This document shows positions 1 to 7,995 of a stretch of DNA of 64,000 nucleotides, piece by piece; the stretch's first letter is position 1; each line of letters begins with the position of its first letter. Made by a program: the position numbers and the translations under genes. The DNA lies in assembly GCA_024684435.1 (NCBI GenBank), contig JAIKWV010000014.1:1-64000 (forward strand), written 5' to 3'. This DNA comes from Clostridiales bacterium. GTDB taxonomy: Bacteria; Bacillota; Clostridia; Oscillospirales; Acutalibacteraceae. The notes beneath the pieces are model-generated. The model did no database searches, was not told where the DNA came from, and saw nothing but the letters and a program-made list of their open reading frames with translations.

Positions 1-1341
1 ATCATGAACGAGTGGTACGCCAAGGATATCAGCCGCAAATGCCGCTCGGCGCACAAGACCCGCGGCAAATCCGGCGTTCCGCTCGGGCAGCCGCCCTACG
101 GGTATATGAAGGATCCGGAGGACAAAACGCGCTGGATCATCGACCCGGAGGCGGCGCCGGTGGTGCGGGAGATCTTCAGGCTCTATCTCGAAGGCAACGG
201 CATCGACACCATCGCCCGCATCATGCAGGACGAGGGGCATCTCAACTGCACCGCCTACTGGCACGAAAAGGGCGTGGGCAGAGGCGGCAAGAAGACTCAG
301 CCCAACCCCTGCAAGTGGAAATGCTCCACGATAGCCGGCATCCTCTCGCGGCAGGAATACTGCGGAGACGTCATCAATTTCAAAACCTATTCCAAGTCCT
401 TCAAAAACAAGAAGCGTCTTGAAACGCCAAAAGAACAGCAGATGGTATTCAAGGACGTGCACGAACCGATCGTTGATCGCTCCACCTTTGAAAAGGTGCA
501 GAAGCTGATCGGCAAGACCAAGCGCCGCCCGCCGAAAGAGGAAAACGGCCCGAAGAGCATCTTCTGCGATTTCGTCTACTGCGCGGACTGCGGGAAAAAG
601 TTGTGGTATCACACCAGCACCACCAATAAGGATATCCACTTTTTCTCCTGTTCAAACTACGAAAAGGACTATCGCGGCACCTGCAAGACCCGGCACTATA
701 TCCGCGCCGACGCGCTCTACACCATCGTGACGATGGAACTGCGCAGACTTGCGGACTATCTGCGGGACGACGAGGACCGCTTTGCCGAAATCCTTGCCCG
801 CAAAAGCGACAAGGACTATCAGACGGCGCACAAGCAGACGACAGGCGAACTGACCAAAGCCACCAAGCGGCTCGAGATGATCCCGAAGCTCTTGAAAAAG
901 CTCTATGAGGATAACGCGGGCGGTAAAGTCAGTGATGAGGATTATATGGTGCTCTCGCGCGAATACAACGAGGAGCGGAACCGGCTGAAGGAGCGGATCA
1001 TTGTTTTGCAGGAGAAGCTCAAAGACCTTGACGACCGCCGTTACGAGCGGGACAAGTTCGTCCGCGCGATCCGCAGGTTTATGGAAATGAAGGTTTTAAC
1101 CAAGAACCTGCTGACCGAGCTGATCGATAAGATCGAGGTGCACGAAACCGAGGGAGTCGGCAAGAACCGCACCCAGCGCGTGGTGATCTACTACCGCTTC
1201 GTCGGGTATCTCGAGATCCCAGACGAGCAGACCCGCTTTTCGGAAGACACGCGTCAGGGTGTTTCGGTGGAGTATATCTCCTGTGCGCCGATCAAGGTAC
1301 ACTACGGCGACGACGGAGAAGAATGTGAAGAAGGAGGATAA
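1..1341 (+). CDS. Large serine recombinase, 3' part (5' end outside window)
   Basis: The reading frame is open from base 1, so the catalytic N-terminal resolvase domain lies outside the window. What is visible is the Recombinase domain (NEWYAKDISRK, then PPYGY and the DPEAAPVVREIFRLY helix), a zinc ribbon (CADCGKK ... CSNYEKDYRGTC), a long charged coiled coil at about residues 270-360 of the visible part, and a C-terminal tail ending in a short beta-rich segment, as in transposon/ICE-type serine integrases. These enzymes excise and integrate mobile elements by DNA double-strand exchange. The gene is clearly GC-rich with C/G-ending codons, unlike nearly every other gene here, which points to horizontal transfer. 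Its target site cannot be seen. Confidence 0.93.
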   Translation: MMNEWYAKDISRKCRSAHKTRGKSGVPLGQPPYGYMKDPEDKTRWIIDPEAAPVVREIFRLYLEGNGIDTIARIMQDEGHLNCTAYWHEKGVGRGGKKTQPNPCKWKCSTIAGILSRQEYCGDVINFKTYSKSFKNKKRLETPKEQQMVFKDVHEPIVDRSTFEKVQKLIGKTKRRPPKEENGPKSIFCDFVYCADCGKKLWYHTSTTNKDIHFFSCSNYEKDYRGTCKTRHYIRADALYTIVTMELRRLADYLRDDEDRFAEILARKSDKDYQTAHKQTTGELTKATKRLEMIPKLLKKLYEDNAGGKVSDEDYMVLSREYNEERNRLKERIIVLQEKLKDLDDRRYERDKFVRAIRRFMEMKVLTKNLLTELIDKIEVHETEGVGKNRTQRVVIYYRFVGYLEIPDEQTRFSEDTRQGVSVEYISCAPIKVHYGDDGEECEEGG

Positions 1342-1368
1342 ACAAAAAGGAGCAGGCGAACCTGCTCC
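1341..1368 (-). terminator. Intrinsic terminator of the HEPN-like gene
   Basis: A perfect 8-bp stem (GGAGCAGG/CCTGCTCC, loop 1357-1360) is followed on the minus strand by TTTTTG. The T-run is on the minus-strand side only, so it serves the minus-strand gene that ends at 1377 rather than the recombinase. Confidence 0.75.
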
Positions 1369-1376
1369 GATACATA

Positions 1377-1805
1377 TCAAATTCTATTGTATTCTTTTAA
1401 TTTGCGATGGCGTAATTTCTCTAACTTTTCGTGCAAATCCCAAGTAAGGTTTTCATCGTGACTCAATCGCGCGGCTATTTCTTGAAACTTCTGTTCACGA
1501 CGGTAATCATCTTGGATATAAACGAAGTCCAAATAGCATTGATGGCACCAATAGTTTCTGATTTCTCTGATACGGTCGATTGTGTCATAGTCAGTTTTTG
1601 AAAGATCCGGGTGTCCGTCGCTGTAGTCAAGGTCTTTTAGTTCTTTTGTTATCCGACCGAGATTTGCTTTGTCAAGGTCGTCAAGATTATCTTCAAAATC
1701 ACCTGACTTCATAGCGGCGTAAATCAACCGCAGATCATTCTCTATCGTTTGAACTTGCATAATCAGTTCGCTATGTATCAATTTGAATCTATCGCGTGTC
1801 ATCAT
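1377..1805 (-). CDS. Small HEPN-like protein, function unknown
   Basis: 142-residue soluble, helical, charged protein. The start at 1805 is chosen because AGAGGTAG lies just upstream; the longer frame runs back to 1889 without a ribosome site. It contains IREIRNYWCHQCYLDF, whose R-N-x3-H spacing fits the Rx4-6H catalytic motif of HEPN ribonucleases, set in a mostly alpha-helical protein. No nucleotidyltransferase partner adjoins it. It lies between the GC-rich recombinase and tRNA-fMet but is itself AT-rich, so it may be cargo or the original chromosomal neighbour. HEPN assignment is an inference from one motif; RNase, abortive-infection or non-catalytic roles are all possible. Confidence 0.6.
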   Translation of the reverse strand: MMTRDRFKLIHSELIMQVQTIENDLRLIYAAMKSGDFEDNLDDLDKANLGRITKELKDLDYSDGHPDLSKTDYDTIDRIREIRNYWCHQCYLDFVYIQDDYRREQKFQEIAARLSHDENLTWDLHEKLEKLRHRKLKEYNRI

Positions 1806-1863
1806 TAAATCTACCTCTGCAATATTATCTAAAAGAATAATACCACAAAACTTATGAAAAATC

Positions 1864-1907
1864 AAAAAATCAGAGAGTCCATAACTCAAATCCGTTATGA
1901 ACTCTCT
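1864..1907 (-). terminator. Terminator of tRNA-fMet
   Basis: A 14-bp stem (arms 1872-1885 and 1894-1907, one G.U pair) begins a few bases past the tRNA CCA end on the minus strand and is followed by a T-rich run (ATTTTTT). Confidence 0.85.
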
Positions 1908-1910
1908 AAA

Positions 1911-1987
1911 TGGTTGCGGAGGAAGGATTCGAACCTACGACCTACGGGTTATGAGCCCGTCGAGCTACCAAACTGCTCCACTCCGCG
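1911..1987 (-). tRNA. Initiator tRNA-fMet (CAT)
   Basis: 77 nt with encoded CCA. The cloverleaf is complete: acceptor CGCGGAG/CTCCGCA, anticodon loop CTCATAA, T-arm GGTTCGAATCC. Two initiator hallmarks are visible: an unpaired C1-A72 at the top of the acceptor stem, and three consecutive G:C pairs (GGG/CCC) at the base of the anticodon stem. These mark it as the formylated initiator rather than elongator Met. The formyltransferase (fmt) and deformylase (def) that act on its products are encoded near 59 kb. Confidence 0.96.
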
Positions 1988-2011
1988 ATATGTGCTTTTG
2001 AAAGCTACTAT

Positions 2012-2040
2012 ATTATATACCACAGTTTTTTATATGTCAA
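2012..2040 (-). promoter_or_regulatory. Consensus sigma-A promoter for tRNA-fMet
   Basis: On the minus strand TTGACA (2035-2040), 17 bp, TATAAT (2012-2017): a perfect consensus, as expected for a highly expressed stable RNA. The predicted start is about 18 bp before the tRNA. Confidence 0.85.
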
Positions 2041-2086
2041 GTATTTTTTGCATAAATGTTTAATTGTAAACAAATGGTTAAAAAGG

Positions 2087-2115
2087 TTGACTGAAAATGA
2101 TTTCCGTTATATAAT
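2087..2115 (+). promoter_or_regulatory. Sigma-A promoter for the penicillin-binding protein
   Basis: TTGACT (2087-2092), 17 bp, TATAAT (2110-2115). It leaves an untranslated leader of roughly 110 nt that holds a small CCGAT/ATCGG hairpin near 2144-2158. Confidence 0.75.
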
Positions 2116-2229
2116 ATGTAAATAATAGGGTTTTTATGCATATGCCGATTTCTGATCGGTATAACGATGCGGTTTCAATTAAAAACATAAATGTATATCT
2201 TTTAATAATTCCACAAGGAGTAACATTTG

Positions 2230-4584
2230 ATGGCTAAATCAAATCAGAAAGGTTCAACGAAAAAAAGGAAAAGACTCTCGAAGCGCGGCAGAACGATTCT
2301 TAATGTGTTCCTGTCGATTTTTCTCGTAGTGTTTCTTACCGGCTGTGTTGTAAGCGGATATGTTCTGGTAAACGTTCTTTCCGTAGTCAACGGCGATGTG
2401 GTCATTAACCTTGAGGAAAAGAAGAGCAGTCAGAATCAGACCTCGATAGTCTATGCCTACGATTCCGCAGGGAAAGAGGTCGAGATCGCCAGGCTTCACG
2501 GTGAGGAAAACAGGATCTGGGTCGATTATAAAGATATACCGGACAACATGAAAAATGCTGCCATAGCCCTTGAGGACAGACGTTTCAAGAGCCATCACGG
2601 CGTTGACTGGATAAGAGTCGGCGGAGTTATAGCCAAACCCGCAAACCTGGGTCAGGGCGCCTCATCTCTTACACAGCAGCTTATAAAAAACCTTACCGGA
2701 GACAAGGACGTTACTTTTGTCAGAAAGTACAATGAGATACTTTACGCATTGAATCTTGAAAAGCACTACAGCAAGGAGATAATACTTGAGGCTTATCTTA
2801 ATACTCTCTATCTGGGCAGCGGATGCTACGGTGTTCAAACCGCGGCGGAGACCTATTTCGGCAAAGATGTCTGGGATCTGAATCTTGCGGAGTGCGCTGC
2901 AATAATTTCAATTACAAAGGCTCCCTATGCATATAATCCGTTGTTCAATCCGGATAAAAACAGAACGCGTCAGCTTTACTGTCTTAAAATGATGCTTGAT
3001 GAGGGCTTTATCAACCAGCAGGAATATAACGAAGCTGCAAACTATGAAATGGTATTCACAAACAGCGAAAATTATGTTCCCACGGCAAAGGACCTTGAAA
3101 AGCAGGAAGCGGCAAAGAAATCCGAGGAGAAGGACAGCGAATTCCAGAGCTTCTATATCGACTATGTTATTGATACTGTCATAAGTGACTTGAAGGCGAG
3201 TCAGGGTCTCACAGATTCTCAGGCTGTCGATCAGATCTACTACGGTGGTCTTAAGATCTATGCTGCTGTCGATCTTGATATTCAGAAAGAGCTTGAAACT
3301 GTTTATGAAAACAGAATAACCTTTAAAGAAGAAAAGGATACAAAAGAAAATCCCGCGGCTCAGTCTGCGATGACAATAATGGACTACCAGGGCAGGGTAA
3401 TGGGCATAATAGGTCAGGCTGGTCCCAAAGCCGGAAAGCGTTGCCTTAACAGGGCGGTCAGATCCTTCCGCCAGCCCGGTTCATCTATTAAACCTTTGTC
3501 CGCATACGCTCCGGCAGTTGAAAAGAATCTTCTTACATGGTCCACCAAGACTGTTGACGAGGCTCTCTTTTATAACGGAAAGAGGTGGCCGAGAAATGTC
3601 AACGGTTCATACGGAAGCGGTTCGGAAGTAACTACCGTGTATGCTATCCAGCAGTCACTCAATACAGTTGCGGCAAGAGTTGTCAACGACAAGGTAACGA
3701 TTCCAACATCTCTTGAATATCTTACTGAAAAGTTCCACCTTTCAAAAGTTGATAAAAAGAAGGACGCAGCGCTTGCGCCCCTTGCAACGGGAGCTATGAC
3801 AAACGGTGTCTCCACACTTGAGATGGCGGCAGCATACGCAGCATTCGGAAACGGCGGAAAATATTATAAGCCCTATTGTTACTATAAGGTTACAAACAGC
3901 GCTGGTACTGAAACAATTCTTGAGCCCGATCATTCTGCTGAACAGGTGATATCTCCCGGTACGGCGGATGTTATGTGCGAGATGCTCAAGACCGTAAGCA
4001 CGAGCAGCTACTACGGCAAAAATAACGGTTCAAATATAAAGAAATTCCCAATAATGTGCAAGACAGGTACTACGGACGATCAGTACGACAGATGGTTTGC
4101 GGGCGGTACACCATATTATGTCTCTGCCGTATGGTACGGTTATGATATCGCAAAGAAAATGGATTTCAGCGTGAACCCCGCAGGCAGAATATTTATCGAA
4201 GTCTTCGACAGGATCCATAAAGGTCTTGAGAAAAAGGATTTCCCAAAGAGCGGCGACGCCGTGGAAAAAGTATACTGCAGAAATTCAGGACTTTTGGCAG
4301 GAACACATTGCTCATCTACTGCGACAGGCTGGTTCAAAAAAGATTCACTGCCCGGAGTTTGCTCTTCATGCACAGCAGCTTCTGCATCCTCTCAATCAGG
4401 AAACGGCGGAGGCTTCTGGGACTTTATATTTGGCAGAAGGGAACAACCCACGACACAACCTCCCGCTGCTGAAAACCCGGATGATCCGGGTGGTGATCAG
4501 GGCGGCAATGTACCGACCCAGGAACCGGCCACGGAAGCTCCTACTACTGCCGCTCCGGGCTTTTGGGATACTATATTCGGCTGA
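2230..4584 (+). CDS. Class A penicillin-binding protein (PBP1A-like)
   Basis: Bifunctional peptidoglycan glycosyltransferase/transpeptidase of 784 residues. A basic cytoplasmic N-terminus is followed by one membrane segment at about 24-48. The GT51 domain has the EDRRFKSHHG and GASSLTQQL motifs (about 113-150). The transpeptidase domain has SSIK (serine near 418), SLN (near 477) and KTGTT (near 612). A Cys-containing region (YCRNSGLL...CSSC) and a Gly/Ser/Pro/Thr-rich tail follow. The tail carries two copies of a GFWDxIFG motif, the second being the last eight residues. The start is the ATG at 2230, 9 nt after AAGGAG; a TTG lies directly before it. Monocistronic behind its own promoter and terminator. 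Confidence 0.95.
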   Translation: MAKSNQKGSTKKRKRLSKRGRTILNVFLSIFLVVFLTGCVVSGYVLVNVLSVVNGDVVINLEEKKSSQNQTSIVYAYDSAGKEVEIARLHGEENRIWVDYKDIPDNMKNAAIALEDRRFKSHHGVDWIRVGGVIAKPANLGQGASSLTQQLIKNLTGDKDVTFVRKYNEILYALNLEKHYSKEIILEAYLNTLYLGSGCYGVQTAAETYFGKDVWDLNLAECAAIISITKAPYAYNPLFNPDKNRTRQLYCLKMMLDEGFINQQEYNEAANYEMVFTNSENYVPTAKDLEKQEAAKKSEEKDSEFQSFYIDYVIDTVISDLKASQGLTDSQAVDQIYYGGLKIYAAVDLDIQKELETVYENRITFKEEKDTKENPAAQSAMTIMDYQGRVMGIIGQAGPKAGKRCLNRAVRSFRQPGSSIKPLSAYAPAVEKNLLTWSTKTVDEALFYNGKRWPRNVNGSYGSGSEVTTVYAIQQSLNTVAARVVNDKVTIPTSLEYLTEKFHLSKVDKKKDAALAPLATGAMTNGVSTLEMAAAYAAFGNGGKYYKPYCYYKVTNSAGTETILEPDHSAEQVISPGTADVMCEMLKTVSTSSYYGKNNGSNIKKFPIMCKTGTTDDQYDRWFAGGTPYYVSAVWYGYDIAKKMDFSVNPAGRIFIEVFDRIHKGLEKKDFPKSGDAVEKVYCRNSGLLAGTHCSSTATGWFKKDSLPGVCSSCTAASASSQSGNGGGFWDFIFGRREQPTTQPPAAENPDDPGGDQGGNVPTQEPATEAPTTAAPGFWDTIFG

Positions 4585-4600
4585 CAGATAATACAAATTA

Positions 4601-4641
4601 AGGCTGCATTGGAATTATTTTCTTAATGCAACCTTTTTTTG
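4601..4641 (+). terminator. Terminator after the penicillin-binding protein
   Basis: A 10-bp stem with one mismatch (AGGCTGCATT/AATGCAACCT) is followed by a run of seven T. Confidence 0.8.
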
Positions 4642-4692
4642 AGTTAAGCAATCGTCAGTAAATCGCGGATGTAAAAGAAAGGACGCGGCGTT

Positions 4693-5109
4693 ATGGTGAT
4701 ATTATCGGTTGATTACGGAGATACAAGAACGGGTATAGCTATCTGCGATAAAATGGAAATGCTTGCCTCTCCTGTGACGGTTATCAAACAGACATATATG
4801 CCTAAACTGATAGACAGCATATGTGGGATCATCAATGAAAGATCACCGGAGCTTGTCGTTGTGGGTCTGCCGGTAAATATAAACGCTACAGAGGGTGATA
4901 GAGCCGCCAAGTGCAGAGAGCTTGCGGCGGAGCTTGAGGCAAAAAGCGGTATTAAAACCGTAATGTGGGATGAAAGGCTTACAACTGTAATGGCCCATAA
5001 TTATTTGAATGAGACAAATGTGCGCGGAGAAAAACGTAAAAAAGTGATCGATGCGGTGGCAGCGACCATAATATTGCAGGACTATTTGGATCACAGAAAA
5101 AACAGCTGA
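4693..5109 (+). CDS. ruvX: Holliday junction resolvase-like RuvX (YqgF)
   Basis: 138-residue RNase H-fold protein. The N-terminus SVDYGDTRTGIAICD carries the first catalytic Asp and GxxRxG-like signature; VVGLPVNINATEG and MWDERLTT carry the other conserved elements, and DAVAATIILQDYL closes the fold. YqgF-family proteins act in 16S rRNA 5'-end maturation and have been linked to Holliday junction resolution. AAAGGACG lies upstream. It opens a tight run with cwlD and radA; the usual alaS/yrzB partners of Bacillota are not here. Confidence 0.93.
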   Translation: MVILSVDYGDTRTGIAICDKMEMLASPVTVIKQTYMPKLIDSICGIINERSPELVVVGLPVNINATEGDRAAKCRELAAELEAKSGIKTVMWDERLTTVMAHNYLNETNVRGEKRKKVIDAVAATIILQDYLDHRKNS

Positions 5110-5179
5110 CCCTTGATTCATAAAGCGGTATTTGCGGCATATTATTTTTACTGTAAATATTGCATCAGGGGTGTGTTTT

Positions 5180-5905
5180 TTGAAAAAGCGGTTGATAATC
5201 ATCTGGGCGTGTGTTTTTGCGGCAATATTTTCCCTTATTATTTTATATACCTTTAATCAAAACGATTCCGCAATGCCCGCGGCAAATAATCTGAAAACGG
5301 GCTTGCCTACGGTTATAATCGACGCCGGGCACGGGGGTGTTGACGGCGGCGCTCAGAGCAAGGACGGTACGCTGGAAAAAGATATAAATCTTTCGGTTTC
5401 TTTAATGCTCAACGATATGCTCAAGTGTTTTGGGATCAACACGGTAATGACGCGTACAGAGGATATTTCCATACATGATGATAACGCAGAAAGCATCCGC
5501 CAGAAAAAGATCTCCGATATACATAACAGGATGAAAATAATAAACAATACCCCGAACTGTATCTTTGTCAGCATTCATCAGAACCACTATACCTCAAGCA
5601 AATACAGCGGGACACAGGTCTTTTATTCAAAGAACGATCCCCGAAGCAGGCTCCTTGCGGATTCAATACAAAAAAGTGTGGTCAGCAAAATACAGCCGGA
5701 CAACAAAAGAGAGGTAAAGCCTTCAGGTACGGAAATATATCTGCTTTACCATTCAAACGCTCCCGCTGTCCTTGTGGAGTGCGGCTTCCTTTCAAACGCC
5801 GAGGAAGCAAATAAATTAAAAGATAATGAATATCAAAGTAAAATGTCGTTTGCCGTTGCCTGCGGAATATTGGATGCGGTAAATTCAAATACGGAGGAAT
5901 ACTAA
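5180..5905 (+). CDS. cwlD: N-acetylmuramoyl-L-alanine amidase, CwlD-like
   Basis: 241-residue membrane-anchored Amidase_3 protein. The TTG at 5180 is chosen because AGGGG lies 8 nt upstream and it places a single hydrophobic segment (about 5-25) at the N-terminus. All zinc and catalytic positions are visible: DAGHGG (His), TLEKD (Glu), SIHQNH (His) and VECGFLSN (Glu). The SGTQVFYSKN and RMKIIN stretches resemble Bacillus subtilis CwlD, which with PdaA makes muramic-delta-lactam in the spore cortex. With the spoVM gene near 42.3 kb this suggests a spore-former, although a general cell-wall amidase remains possible. The stop overlaps the radA start by one base. Confidence 0.85.
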   Translation: MKKRLIIIWACVFAAIFSLIILYTFNQNDSAMPAANNLKTGLPTVIIDAGHGGVDGGAQSKDGTLEKDINLSVSLMLNDMLKCFGINTVMTRTEDISIHDDNAESIRQKKISDIHNRMKIINNTPNCIFVSIHQNHYTSSKYSGTQVFYSKNDPRSRLLADSIQKSVVSKIQPDNKREVKPSGTEIYLLYHSNAPAVLVECGFLSNAEEANKLKDNEYQSKMSFAVACGILDAVNSNTEEY

Positions 5906-7272
5906 TGCCAGCAAAAAGTAAAAACGTATTTGTTTGCAGTGAGTGCGGATATGAAAGCGCCAAATGGTTCGGCTGTTGCCCCGGCTGCAACGAATGGAAT
6001 ACAATGGTGGAGGAGTACAGGACAAGTCCATCGAAGGAAAAATCCAATGGAGCTGTAAGCATCGGCGGGATAGAGGCCCTCACACTTGAGAACATAGCCG
6101 ACGATACGGAGCAGAGATACTCCACCGGTCTTAATGAGCTTGACCGGGTCTTGGGAGGCGGTATCGTCAAGGGTTCCCTTATACTGCTCAGCGGCGATCC
6201 GGGTATAGGCAAGTCCACGATCCTGCTGCAAATTTGTCAATCTCTTGCTCAGGGACTGAATGTGATCTATGTTTCCGGCGAGGAATCCTCCCATCAGATC
6301 AAACTCAGAGCAAAGAGACTTAACGTGAATCCTCCGATGCTCAAAATAATGAGCGAAACGGACGTGCAGAAAATCGCGGAATATCTAAGGGTAAACAAGC
6401 CGGATCTGGTGATAATAGATTCCATTCAGACCATGAACTTCACAGAGGTCTCATCTTCCGCGGGCAGTGTTGCACAAGTAAGAGAATCCACAAATGTACT
6501 CATGAGAGTTGCAAAAGATCTTGATGTCCCCATCATAATCGTCGGTCACGTCAACAAGGACGGCAATATCGCGGGACCTAAAGTGCTTGAGCATATTGTT
6601 GACGCAGTGCTTTACTTTGAGGGCGAACGCCATCTGTCATACAGGATATTGAGAGCTGTCAAAAACAGGTACGGCTCAACAAATGAAATAGGCGTTTTTG
6701 AAATGACGGATAAGGGTCTTAAAGAGGTGGAAAATCCCTCTTTGATGCTGATATCCGGCAGACCGAAAAATACCTCCGGCAGTTGTGTAGCCTGTGTTAT
6801 GGAGGGCTCAAGACCCATTCTTGCCGAGGTGCAGGGCTTGGTCACGCCTACCGCTTTCGGTAACCCCAGACGAATGTCAACGGGCTTTGATTACAACCGT
6901 GTGTCAATGCTTCTGGCGGTGCTTGAAAAGCGAGCCGGATATTTCTTTGGAAATATGGACGCTTATATAAATGTTGTCGGAGGCTTGAAGCTGGACGAGC
7001 CTGCCTCGGATCTGTCCGTGGCTCTGGCGCTTGTATCAAGCCTTAAGGATGTGCCATTCAGGGATGACGCTCTTGCCTTCGGGGAGATAGGTCTTGGCGG
7101 CGAGATACGCACGGTGGGCAACTGCGAACAGAGGATCAAAGAGGCGACAAGACTGGGCTTTAACAGGTGCATTATACCTTACCATAATTATAAATTGCTG
7201 AACACAGCAGATTTTGATATAGAGATCATAGGTTCACGCACGATACGCTCCGCTGTTGAAGCGATGCTTTGA
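5905..7272 (+). CDS. radA: DNA repair protein RadA
   Basis: 455-residue hexameric DnaB-like helicase that processes recombination intermediates. In order: an N-terminal C4 zinc finger (CSECGYES...CCPGCNEW), a RecA-like ATPase with Walker A GDPGIGKST and Walker B LVIIDSIQT, the RadA-specific KNRYGSTNEIGVFEM motif, and a Lon-protease-like C-terminal domain (GGLKLDEPASDLSVALAL, EIGLGGEIR). Full family length. Translationally coupled to cwlD through TAATG. Confidence 0.97.
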   Translation: MPAKSKNVFVCSECGYESAKWFGCCPGCNEWNTMVEEYRTSPSKEKSNGAVSIGGIEALTLENIADDTEQRYSTGLNELDRVLGGGIVKGSLILLSGDPGIGKSTILLQICQSLAQGLNVIYVSGEESSHQIKLRAKRLNVNPPMLKIMSETDVQKIAEYLRVNKPDLVIIDSIQTMNFTEVSSSAGSVAQVRESTNVLMRVAKDLDVPIIIVGHVNKDGNIAGPKVLEHIVDAVLYFEGERHLSYRILRAVKNRYGSTNEIGVFEMTDKGLKEVENPSLMLISGRPKNTSGSCVACVMEGSRPILAEVQGLVTPTAFGNPRRMSTGFDYNRVSMLLAVLEKRAGYFFGNMDAYINVVGGLKLDEPASDLSVALALVSSLKDVPFRDDALAFGEIGLGGEIRTVGNCEQRIKEATRLGFNRCIIPYHNYKLLNTADFDIEIIGSRTIRSAVEAML

Positions 7273-7285
7273 TACGGTGACGGCT

Positions 7286-7978
7286 ATGAGAGAAGTTATT
7301 ACGGCAGCTCATCCATTGGTCATAGAGGGTCTGAAAAATACAGGTATAAAGGCTATTACAGTTGAAAGAAGTCCTTTTATTTCCGGTTCGCTGTCGACCC
7401 ACAGCGATATGCTGACGGCTAAGATCGGCGACTGTATAATATTGGATAGATCACAGAAGCTTTTATATGAATACTTTAAGGCATCCGGCAGAGCTTGCGT
7501 CTACTCGGAAAAGATCGCTGAAAGCGGGTACCCCGATGACGTGCCCCTGAACTGCGCTGTGGTGGGCAATAATCTGATATGCTGTAAATCAGCGGTTTCA
7601 AAAATCCTGCTGGAAAAGGCGGAAAACAGCGGCTTTAATATAATAAACGTCAATCAGGGCTACGCTAAATGTTCCACCTGTGTGGTGGATGAAAACGCGG
7701 TGATCACTGACGACATTTCCATCCACAAAGCCTGCGGTGCAAATAATATAGATTCACTTTTGGTCAGCAAGGGTTCGGTGAGCCTTGAGGGTCACAACTA
7801 TGGCTTTATAGGCGGATGTTCGGGTCTGATAGGGGAAGGGCTGCTTGCCTTTTGCGGAGATATCAGCACCCATACCGACTATGAAAATATAAGAGATTTT
7901 TTAGAGGCGCACAATGTAAAAGATATATCCTTATTTGAAGGAAACCTTATCGACATAGGCGGAATAATAGCTGTATAA
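7286..7978 (+). CDS. Conserved protein of unknown function (possibly pentein-like)
   Basis: 230 residues, soluble. The ATG at 7286 is preferred; a TTG at 7256 overlaps radA and neither start has a clear ribosome site, so the gene may be translationally coupled to radA. The protein is unusually rich in Cys and His, with NQGYAKCSTCVVDE, AVITDD, HKACGA, GHNYGFIGGCSG and FCGDISTHTDY. The repeated short beta segments with conserved Gly, His and Cys recall the arginine deiminase/amidinotransferase (pentein) fold, but that is only an impression. It sits between radA and an aldo/keto reductase and has no obvious metabolic partner. Confidence 0.7.
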   Translation: MREVITAAHPLVIEGLKNTGIKAITVERSPFISGSLSTHSDMLTAKIGDCIILDRSQKLLYEYFKASGRACVYSEKIAESGYPDDVPLNCAVVGNNLICCKSAVSKILLEKAENSGFNIINVNQGYAKCSTCVVDENAVITDDISIHKACGANNIDSLLVSKGSVSLEGHNYGFIGGCSGLIGEGLLAFCGDISTHTDYENIRDFLEAHNVKDISLFEGNLIDIGGIIAV

Positions 7979-7995
7979 ATGAAAGGATGAATAGC

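Noticed and set aside
12-422. Overlapping plus-strand frame at the left edge
   Set aside because: It is an Arg/Gly/His-rich frame inside the GC-rich recombinase gene, a typical artefact of high GC content.
1-1987. Tyrosine-integrase att site at the tRNA-fMet 3' end
   Set aside because: The enzyme is a serine recombinase, and no second copy of the tRNA 3' end is visible in the window.
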